Source: Brachionus plicatilis
Taxonomy: Eukaryota; Rotifera; Eurotatoria; Ploima; Brachionidae
Assembly: GCA_010279815.1 (NCBI GenBank)
Contig: QEOQ01000348.1
Span: 446,308 to 468,974 of the forward strand
Length of the DNA: 22,667 bases
Direction: 5' to 3'
The position numbers were made by a program, and so were the translations under genes. Under the pieces are notes generated by a model, which saw only the letters and a program-made list of their open reading frames with translations, did no database searches and was not told where the DNA came from. Below are positions 1 to 7,300 of this stretch, in pieces. Every line of letters starts with the position of its first letter. The stretch's first letter is position 1.

Positions 1-690
1 AAAATTTAAAAAAACGATTGAATTTTGAGAAAAATGCCAATGAGTAGCAAAAAGGGTTGAAAAAAAAAATCTAAGACTTTTGATTTTAAGTATTAAAAGA
101 ATCTTTTGACAGGACCGATAGTTGCCAAATATTTGTTTTCCAAGTATTTTGTATCTTTTCTTTAAAAGCAATTCTTCTATTATCCAAGGCTTACAGAAGT
201 GTTGCTTGAGTATTCTTAGTGTATCCTTTAAGTATTTTTTTTACTTTTCCTCTTGTCATGCGTGGAATAATTTTTAAAATTTATCCTTTTAAGTACCGTT
301 TAAGTATTGTATTCCAGAATCCATTTGTGTATTCTCGACATTTTATAAATTAATTTTTTTCAAACATGTATTAAAATTAAAAAATAAAAATCTGCAAATT
401 GGTGAAGCCAAAATGGTAGTATGCATCATGATTTGGTTGAAAACTTAAATTTATTTGTAGTGATGTGTTTGTTGCATTTTGAAAAAATTATAAACAAAAA
501 TTTTTTTTTATTAATTTTTAATTATTAAATTTTCTTTCCTTTTTCATCGGAACTTAATCTAAATTTTTTATTGAAAAATGCGTTTTCTGTAGCATAAAAT
601 ATTCTAGCATCTGCTTTTTATTTTATACATCACTGAATAAACTATTTAATAATCAAACAAGATGACAAAATATAACTAAATATAAAAAAC
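1..690. other. AT-rich region without a recognisable gene
   Basis: No convincing coding exon is visible. Around 140-340 the motif AGTATT recurs several times, often close to GTATCC, which looks like a degenerate short repeat rather than coding sequence. The last ~60 nt are the likely promoter and 5' UTR of the GPCR that starts at 691: the ATG at 662 meets a stop after five codons, so it is not the GPCR start. Confidence 0.5.
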
Positions 691-1647
691 ATGATCAATC
701 CAATTGTTTTGATTCAAGAAATTTTGGCATATTATGGAATTTTTTTAATAATCATAGGCACCCTTTCAAATCTAGTCAACTTTTATATTTGTATCTGCCT
801 AAGAAGTAATCAAACCTTTATATTTTTATCCTATCTTTCCATTCTGAACATTTTAATAATTTACCACTGGAATGCTGACTATATACTAAGATTTCTTTTC
901 GGCATAGACTGGCTAAATTTCAACATCCTAGTCTGTAAATTGCTTAATTTTATCCAGTACTCGTCAAGTCAATCAGCCGCCTGGATATTGGTGCTAATTT
1001 CTGGCGAACAATTTTTAAGTGTTAAGATAAAACTTTGGCGAAGTAATTACTTCAGCACAAAAAAGGCTTTTTGGACTGCCTTCATCCTAACTGCCCTCAT
1101 TTTTTTGTTTAACACAAATGTTTTGGTATTTTTAGGATACCAAGAGACCGTAAATGGAACTTTGGTAGATTTTTGTTTTAATGGAAACGTCACTGATTAT
1201 GCCACCTACTACGGATATGTAAGCAATTAGTGAAAATTTTGAAAAATTAAAAAATTTAATTTTAAGTTTCATCTTGCTAATTATTCATTAGTTCCTTTTG
1301 TAACCATGTTTTATTTTAATTTAATGCTCTGGATCGAGCTCAATAAGTCAAAAGCTAGATTCAAATATTTGTCAACTAGTGGTGATAATGCAGCTAAAAA
1401 TATAACCAAAAGTATAATGATGACCTGTCTACTTTTTGTGTTGATGACTTTACCAAATGCAGTGGTGTCTCTGATGTACACTTTTTTGGCAAAATCTGAT
1501 GTCGGATTTTTAATCATCCGCATTGGTGATCTATTATCATTCACATTTCACGGTTTCAATCTTTTCATCAACCTTTATGTAAACAAAAAATTTCGTCTCA
1601 GATGCAGACATTTTGTTTCCAGCAAAAAAATATCTATTGTTTCATAA
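691..1647 (+). CDS. Class A (rhodopsin-like) orphan G-protein-coupled receptor, two exons
   Basis: Exon 1 is 691-1218 and exon 2 is 1267-1647. A 48-nt GT..AG intron (1219-1266, donor GTAAGC, acceptor TTTTAAG) in phase 0 removes the apparent stop at 1228-1230 and joins both halves into 302 aa. Seven hydrophobic segments follow the family order: TM1 ~14-37 (GTLSN in place of GxxxN), TM2 ~43-63, TM3 ~82-111, TM4 ~126-149, TM5 ~180-200, TM6 ~223-247, TM7 ~257-281. C82 at the top of TM3 and C162 in the second extracellular loop can form the conserved disulfide. The usual E/DRY at the end of TM3 reads EQF (106-108), so the coupling arginine is missing; NPxxY in TM7 reads NLFINLY. Short N-terminus, N-glycosylation sites NGT and NVT in loop 2, basic C-tail. 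It resembles the divergent peptide/chemosensory-type receptors expanded in small invertebrates; the ligand cannot be inferred. Confidence 0.85.
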
Positions 1648-1874
1648 CAATTCAGAATCAATCAATCATTTTTCCTTTTAGAAAATGAATCATTTTTTTT
1701 CAATTAAAATTTATTTTTAATCTGTCTGTTTTTATTTAATAAAATATAATTTTTTTTTAAAATAATTTTAATGAATTTTTACCTCATTAATTTGGTAGAC
1801 ATGAATAAAAATATTCTTATGAGATATAAAGCCAATTTATTTTATCAAAAATTGATTTAAAAATTTTTGTAACT

Positions 1875-1884
1875 AAAAAAAAAA
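1875..1884 (-). terminator. Pol III terminator of tRNA-iMet
   Basis: A run of ten A on the plus strand, i.e. ten T on the tRNA strand, begins a few nucleotides after the tRNA 3' end. This is a standard RNA polymerase III stop. Confidence 0.85.
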
Positions 1885-1886
1885 GC

Positions 1887-1958
1887 TAGCAGCGAATGGT
1901 TTCGATCCACCGACCTCTGAGTTATGAGCCCAGCACGCTTCCACTGCGCCACGCTGCT
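1887..1958 (-). tRNA. Initiator tRNA-Met (anticodon CAT)
   Basis: 72 nt, including discriminator A73, no intron. On the minus strand all four arms fold: a fully paired 7-bp acceptor stem (AGCAGCG with CGCTGCT), a D arm with GCGC/GCGT, an anticodon arm CTGGG-CTCATAA-CTCAG, and a T arm GGTGG-ATCGAAA-CCATT. Initiator rather than elongator identity is shown by the A1:U72 first pair, A54 and A60 in the T loop (ATCGAAA instead of TTCGAAT), and the near-complete G:C run in the anticodon stem. One of the three usual anticodon-stem G:C pairs (30:40) is a G:U wobble here, and two T-stem pairs are also G:U. The internal promoter boxes are intact, so the gene is probably functional. Confidence 0.95.
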
Positions 1959-2143
1959 CTACACTCACTTGACTAGTCATTTTTAAATAATTTTCGAGCT
2001 TTGTTACAAGCTTTGAAAATGGTTAGAAAAGCAATTTCTGCTTTTTTTATAAATAAAAAATTTTTTAAACCAATTTATTTATGTTATGCAAAAAAGATCT
2101 AAATTAGAAAAATTTTCAATTTTAGAAAAATTAAACTTACAGC

Positions 2144-2338
2144 ATGAACTTTTTGTTGCTAATTGCAGTGTTGATATTTTTTCTCAACCAGTTTGAGGGG
2201 GTTCAGATATTACCAGCTGATATATCAATGCGAATAGAGCCAAAACCTCTATTCGAACAAGTTCAAGTTGTTCAAGCAAACATTCAAGACAATAAGAAAA
2301 AAATCACTCGTCGAGTTAGAAAAAGCATCGGAAATTAA
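2144..2338 (+). CDS. Small secreted basic protein (64 aa), not recognised
   Basis: Single exon. Residues 1-19 form a strong signal peptide (MNFLLLIAVLIFFLNQFEG), with cleavage likely before VQILPAD. The mature part of about 45 aa is short, has no cysteine, and ends in a basic stretch (KKKITRRVRKS) whose dibasic sites could be convertase cleavage points. The sequence TTAAACTTACAG ends two bases before the ATG and looks like a 3' splice acceptor, so a non-coding 5' exon or trans-splicing is possible. AATAAA follows the stop directly and again near 2376. The same-strand gene at 2430 has the same design (signal peptide plus basic body). Function unknown; peptide precursor or antimicrobial peptide are guesses. 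Confidence 0.6.
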   Translation: MNFLLLIAVLIFFLNQFEGVQILPADISMRIEPKPLFEQVQVVQANIQDNKKKITRRVRKSIGN

Positions 2339-2429
2339 ATAATAAAATTTTCTATTCAACTTTTTTTTTCTAAGAAAATAAAGATTTAAATACAAGCTTT
2401 TTTTTAAAAAATTAATCATCATTTTAAAA

Positions 2430-2750
2430 ATGAATAAAAATATTCTTTTAATCGCGTTTCTAGCTTTTATTATTGCGTTTTATGGCTTGGTTGAAGCTCA
2501 GGCTCAAGCTGAATCTGAAGTTCAAGCTCAAGCTGAATCTGATGTTTACAGTCTTTTGAGAAGAACAACTTCTTCTAACACTGTGGCTAGAGCAAATGTG
2601 CCAACAAGATCATCAAAAAGACAAAGACCAGTGAAACCAAATAGACCATCAAATCTAGAAGGAGGCAGAAGACTCAGAAAGCCTGGAAAGCCAACCAGAG
2701 GAGCAAGAGTGACACGAAGACCAACATTGAAAGCAAGAAAAAATAACTAA
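2430..2750 (+). CDS. Secreted Arg/Lys/Pro-rich protein (106 aa), not recognised
   Basis: Single exon. Signal peptide 1-23 ends at VEA. Next comes an acidic Ala/Gln/Glu section made of two 8-residue repeats, QAQAESEV and QAQAESDV. The remaining ~65 residues are highly basic and low in complexity (RSSKRQRPVKPNRPS, RRLRKPGKPTRGARVTRRP), with many dibasic sites and no cysteine. An acidic pro-part before a cationic body is the layout of many antimicrobial or matrix-binding peptides, but no family is recognised. Codon use is unusually AGA/CCA/AAA-rich even for this window. The 3' end is only 44 bp from the stop of the convergent minus-strand gene ending at 2795, so the 3' UTRs probably overlap. Confidence 0.65.
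   Translation: MNKNILLIAFLAFIIAFYGLVEAQAQAESEVQAQAESDVYSLLRRTTSSNTVARANVPTRSSKRQRPVKPNRPSNLEGGRRLRKPGKPTRGARVTRRPTLKARKNN
2499..2546 (+). repeat. 24-bp in-frame tandem duplication
   Basis: Two adjacent 24-nt units (2499-2522, 2523-2546) differ at only two positions and encode the QAQAESEV/QAQAESDV pair just after the signal peptide. The near identity suggests a recent duplication. Confidence 0.85.
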
Positions 2751-2794
2751 TTTTTAAATTAAATTTTATTTTTTAAAAATAAAATAAAATTTAT

Positions 2795-3133
2795 TTAAAC
2801 ACATTTATCTCCTTTACTGTCCGGAGCTGGCTTGTATCCGAAATAACACCTTTAAAAAAAAAAATTTAGGACCAACTTTGGCAATTTATGGAATTTTACT
2901 GGCAATTTTTTTTAAATGCATGGCAGCCAATGTATCTAGATGGCCAGCAGTCAAGATCTTTTACACATTGCTTGTTTACTATTTTGGGTGGCAATGGTTT
3001 CGGAGGTGGGCCTTTCTTACCTCCTTTTCCTGCTAGCATTGAATTGATCAAACACACTAAAACTTTTTTAATATTAAAATTTGCTTCGAATCCTAGGCTT
3101 AAACTTACTAGCAATTAAAATTAATTTTTTCAT
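2795..3133 (-). CDS. Secreted six-cysteine EB-module-like peptide (80 aa), three exons
   Basis: Exons on the minus strand: 3133-3109, 3062-2900, 2849-2795. The introns are 46 nt (donor GTAAGT, acceptor AAAAAAG) and 50 nt (donor GTAAAA, acceptor TTTAAAG). Splicing gives 243 nt and an ATG-to-TAA frame. The ATG is only found by including the 25-nt first exon, which completes a signal peptide (MKKLILIAILVCLINSMLAG). A Gly/Lys/Pro linker (KGGKKGPPPKPLPP) follows, then a cysteine module with spacing C-x5-C-x7-C-x6-C-x-C-x14-C (C41 to C79) that includes KDLDC, CQC and FGYKP. The D-x-D-C and C-x-C-x-x-G-Y pattern is that of EB modules (related to WAP/EGF-like folds) in small secreted invertebrate proteins. 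AATAAA overlaps the stop. The family assignment is from the pattern only. Confidence 0.75.
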
Positions 3134-3600
3134 TTTTCAAAATAATTAATAGATACATAGAATAAATTTATAGCCGGTTATGTTGAAACATATTCCAATT
3201 AAGGCACATGGTACCCAATCTGACTTCTAATTAATTTAAAAAATCAAAAAAAAAAGAATTGTATTAAAAACCGATTTTTTTGAGAAGAAAAAAATTTAAT
3301 ACTAAATAGAAGTGAACAAAAACTCTGTTTATTAAACAGGATGTTGATTAATTTTGAAAAAGTAATTAAAAAATAAATTTTTGACACACAGTGTAGCAAT
3401 AAAATAATTTATTGATAAAACTATTTTAAAATTAAAATTTAAAACATGCTTTGAAGTGTCTTGCTCATATTTTATGATGCTAAAAAATAAGAAAAAAGTG
3501 AAATTTTTTCGGAAAAATTTAAATAAATTTTGTCAATAGACACTTTCTAATTAAAATATTTAATTTTATTAAAAATAAATTTAAATACAAAAAAATAGGA
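3134..3600. other. AT-rich intergenic DNA
   Basis: No coding signal. The first ~60 nt upstream of 3133 (minus-strand sense) would hold the promoter of the EB-like peptide gene. The rest is A/T runs with scattered AATTTAAA motifs. Confidence 0.4.
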
Positions 3601-4166
3601 GCTTATTGTAGCAAAGTCCAAACCAAGAAATGAAAATAAAGATTCAAATAATTTTTAAGACAATAAAATAAATTTATTTAGATAAAAAATAAGTATAATT
3701 TCGAAAATAAATTCATATAAGAAAGATAGTTATTTTTTTTATTATTATTTTTCAGATAAAAGGTGAAAAACCGAATTTTTCAATCTCAACAGTAATAAAA
3801 AATAAGGAAACTTTAATTTTATATGGACAATTGAAAAAATTGATGGACAATCTTATATTTATATGGACAATTAACTAATTAAAATGTCCAGGTAAATGAC
3901 CTGATCAAATTGTCCCGGACAATTGTCCGTTCAGGTGACAAGACCCGATTCAAATATTAAAAATTAGTTTTTAATAATAAATATTAAAATAATTTTTTTA
4001 TTACTTTTTTCTTTGTTAAAAATTAAAATTTATTTTTAATTACTTTTTCAAGTTCTAATAATAATAGGAAAAAAAAAATTTATTAAAAAAATATTTATTT
4101 AAACAAAAAAATTAGTAGGTTATTGTATCAAAGTCCAAACCAAAAAATGAAAATAAAGATTCAAAT
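3601..4166 (+). repeat. Dispersed ~49-bp direct repeat
   Basis: The segment at 3601-3649 recurs at 4118-4166 with a few differences; both contain CAAAGTCCAAACC and end in AAATAAAGATTCAAAT. They belong to one AT-rich repeat array that also includes the tandem 211-bp units at 3947 and 4158. Together the copies show what the locus looked like before the insertion at 3650-3946. Confidence 0.8.
3650..3946. mobile_element. Third GGGTCT-family foldback element (left end degraded)
   Basis: The right end reads GACAAGACCC, the same AGACCC terminus as the elements at 6782-7149 and 16316-16663. A perfect 12-bp palindrome, GGACAATTGTCC (3917-3928), lies 18 nt inside the end, as in the 16316 element. ATGGACAATT recurs several times inside. 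The block is bracketed by GATTCAAAT at 3641-3649 and 3947-3955, and the related repeat copy at 4158-4166 carries a single uninterrupted GATTCAAAT: an empty site that supports an insertion with an 8-9 bp target duplication. No matching GGGTCT left end is visible, so that end is probably mutated or deleted. Confidence 0.55.
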
Positions 4167-4370
4167 ATTAAAAATTAGTATTTAATAATAAATATTAAAA
4201 TAATTTTTTTATTACTTTTTTCTTTGTTTTAAAAATCAAAATTTATTCTTAATTATTTTTTTTTCAAAATTGAATTCATTTTGAATCAATCAAGTTCTAG
4301 TAATAATAGAAAAAAAAAAAGAATTTTATTAAAAATAAATTTATTTAAACAAAAAAATGAAAATTTTAAA
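3947..4370 (+). repeat. 211-bp tandem duplication
   Basis: The sequence starting GATTCAAATATTAAAAATTA at 3947 is repeated from 4158 with high similarity over about 100 bp and then with small indels (a ~25-bp insertion near 4270-4295). The second unit runs into the 3' UTR of the coiled-coil gene that ends at 4399, so it may be transcribed. Confidence 0.75.
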
Positions 4371-4398
4371 TTCAAAAAAGAAGTATTCTTCTTTTTTT

Positions 4399-7300
4399 TC
4401 ATCTGAACGGTTTTGGTTTAGCGGGCTGCTTTTTGGCTTGGGCCTGTTTTTTACATGCATAGTGGGAATAGGAGCTGGATCGTTGCGATCTGCTTGACGA
4501 ACACGATGAGCTATTGCGCACAGTTTTGTCCTTGGGCTCAAAATTTTCGCAGTGAATTTGCGCCGAATCGAGCTGATATTTTATGTCATCTATGGTGCTT
4601 TTATAACGCTTGAATCTCTCGAATATTTCCTCCTTTTCAGCCTTAAAATAAAAAATTAAAAAAAAGAAAAATTTTGTTTCCAGCGAGCACTGAGAGCTTG
4701 GAGCGCGCAAAATTAGAAATTTTACCTCAGAGTCTAAATCCTGTTCAAAAAGATAAAAATAGGTCCTTAACCTTTTAATTTAATACTCAACTTACCTCTG
4801 ATAAATTGTTGTTATTGCACAAGTTTTGGATGTTGTCTATGGCAAAAAGGTGATGGGTCCTTTCGATTTCACGCAATGAGTGATTTTTGACCGATTCGCT
4901 CAAATTTTGCAAATATTGCTAAAAAAAAAAAATATCATTTATCAGATAAGATAAAATAGTTTCTACTTCAAGAAGCTCCATGTTCTTGAGAGCGATGTCT
5001 CTGTCGGCCATTAGTTCATGGTTCTGATTTTCCAAGTTTTTCAAGTAGAGGCCCTGGGCTTTTATGTTATGGGCGGAATTTTTTTTCATTGTCTCTATTT
5101 CATGCTCCAAAAAGACTAAATTTTGTTGAAGTTTGACTTTTTGCTGGAAAAGTTCTTCCAAATTTTTGCTAATCCAGTGAATTTTGTGCTGAAAATTTAT
5201 CATTAAAAAATTTTTTTTATTAAATAACAAAAAAAATTATAAAAACCTTTATTAACATATAAGAAGAGTTTATTTTGTCTGTTTCATCCGTATTTAGAGT
5301 AGATTGATAGTTTTTGTTCAAATTGACGGCTAGAATTCCGACTAACAAATCCAAATCAACTTCAATATGATTGAGAATTTTCTTTAGAAAAAAAATAATT
5401 TTTTTTTTATTAACAAAAAATAATATTTGTACTATATATTCAGTTTCTCTGTTGTAGAATTGGTTTTTTTGGTAGTTGAACTCGTCCAAAAGGCGACTGT
5501 ACTTTTCTTCATATTCTGCCAAGAGTTGGCTTTTTTCGGCATCGCTTCGAACAAATTTTTCCATGCGGCACTGGAGTGCTACCAGGTCATTTTCAAATTT
5601 TTGTTTTTGGGACTTTTGTTCATCGATTTCGGAGGTGTATTCGGCCTCGCGTTTTTTCAAAATTTCCATGTTAGATTTTTCCTCGGCAAGCTGAATTTGC
5701 AAACTGCGGATTTTGTCCTCATACTCCAATTTGTTTTTTTGAAAATGGGCCTTTTGGTTTTTTTTTAATTAATTGTTGTTTAATTTGAAATTTTAAGGTA
5801 ATTTACATGAGCCAGTTGAAGTTGACTAGTGCACTTTGATAGAGTTTCTTCATAAGTTTCTTTATTCTTGTTTTGAAAAAATAAGTCAATTTAAAATTAA
5901 ATTTCTTGGTTTTGAATTAGTTTTAAAATTAAGAGCTTTTTTTTCAAGTCATCTGAAATTTTAAATTTATAAGCGGCTTGTTCAAACTCGAAAAAATAGC
6001 AAAATAATCTCGACATTTTTCTAAATTTTGATTATTTATTTTTGAGATTTTTTTCGAAAGCTAAGCTTGAAAATTGAATTCTTAATTTTTTTGCTTAGTT
6101 TGACTCTTAAGCTAGACTTTATTAAATGGTAATTTCCAATTTTAAGATAAATACAGACTTTTAAAAAATTCAGAAAAAAATTCTTTACAAGTCAAAAACA
6201 AGTCAAAGTATGACTTGGACTTGAAAATATATTTTCTAAAAAAAACAAGTCAGGACTTTGACTTGTTACAAAAATATAAAAATTACAAGTCATAAATTTT
6301 TTATATTTTTTAATATTTTATTTTGTTTAATTTATTTCTAATATTTTTTTAAGCACAATTTATTTTTTTTTATTAATAAATTCACTTAAAAAGAATATCA
6401 CAATTATGTGAATTGTTTAAAAAATCATGTTTCAATATTTACATGAAATGAATTTCATGAAAAGAAATTTAAATTAATAATTTTATTTTTTCCTGAATAA
6501 AAAAATTTAATACTTATAATTTTTTTATAAATTTTAATTCTATTCTTAAAATAAGTAAAAATTCTGACTTGTTTTTTTTTTTTAATTTTTGAAACAAGTT
6601 AAAGTCCTGACTTGCACTTGACTTGGGACTTTTATACAACTTTGGATAAATAAGTCAAAAAATTATCCTTTTTTATTTTATTTTTTTAATTTAAAAATTT
6701 TATAAAAACAATTTTCAAAACTTTCAAACTATCTAGTAAAAAGTTATTTTAAGGGTACATGAAATTAAATTAATAGCAACTGGGTCTCCTTGGTTATCTG
6801 ATCAGTTGATCACCTAATATGTGATCAATATTGATCACAAAAACTGTGATTGCATAATTAATATTTGATCATATATTTTAGAAAAATAAAAATAATTTAA
6901 CAATTATTTGATGGACAAAAATTCTTGCAAATTCAAAATATTCACATAAAAAATTGCAACGATGATGATACATTTAAAATGTTAAAAAAAAAAATAAAAA
7001 AAAATAAATAAAAATTTTTTAGGTATGATCACGTAATTGATCGAAACTTATTTATGATCACATAATTCATATTTAAAAAAAGTAAAAAAAAAATCTTATT
7101 TATTGATCACATAATAGGTGATCAACTGATCGCATAACCTAGGAGACCCTAACAATCTAAGTGTATTTTTAATTGATGATTTTTTTAAATTTAAAAAAAA
7201 AAAATTTGTGAATGTTTTTAATAAAGATTAATTATTCTTTTAAAGAGCATCATTTTAGTCGACAAGATTCTTGGCAAAATTTTACGAACATGATAAAATA

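Noticed and set aside
1311..1544. 77-aa open frame on the minus strand
   Set aside because: Antisense shadow of GPCR exon 2, which has the clear membrane-segment pattern.
1306..1647. ATG at 1306 as the start of a separate 113-aa gene
   Set aside because: The frame is open upstream to an acceptor at 1266 and joins in phase to the first GPCR exon; TM5 would be cut by the 1306 start.
2896..3114. 72-aa single-exon reading of the EB-like gene
   Set aside because: It would begin at TTG and end before the last cysteines; the two-intron model gives an ATG, a signal peptide and the full module.
2888..3118. 76-aa open frame on the plus strand
   Set aside because: Antisense to the EB-like peptide gene; no signal peptide or pattern of its own.
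5427..5768. Hydrophobic plus-strand open frames
   Set aside because: Complement of Lys/Glu/Gln codons of the coiled-coil gene gives Phe/Leu/Ser/Val; an antisense artefact. The same applies to 9106-9546, 9338-9688 and 9550-9765.
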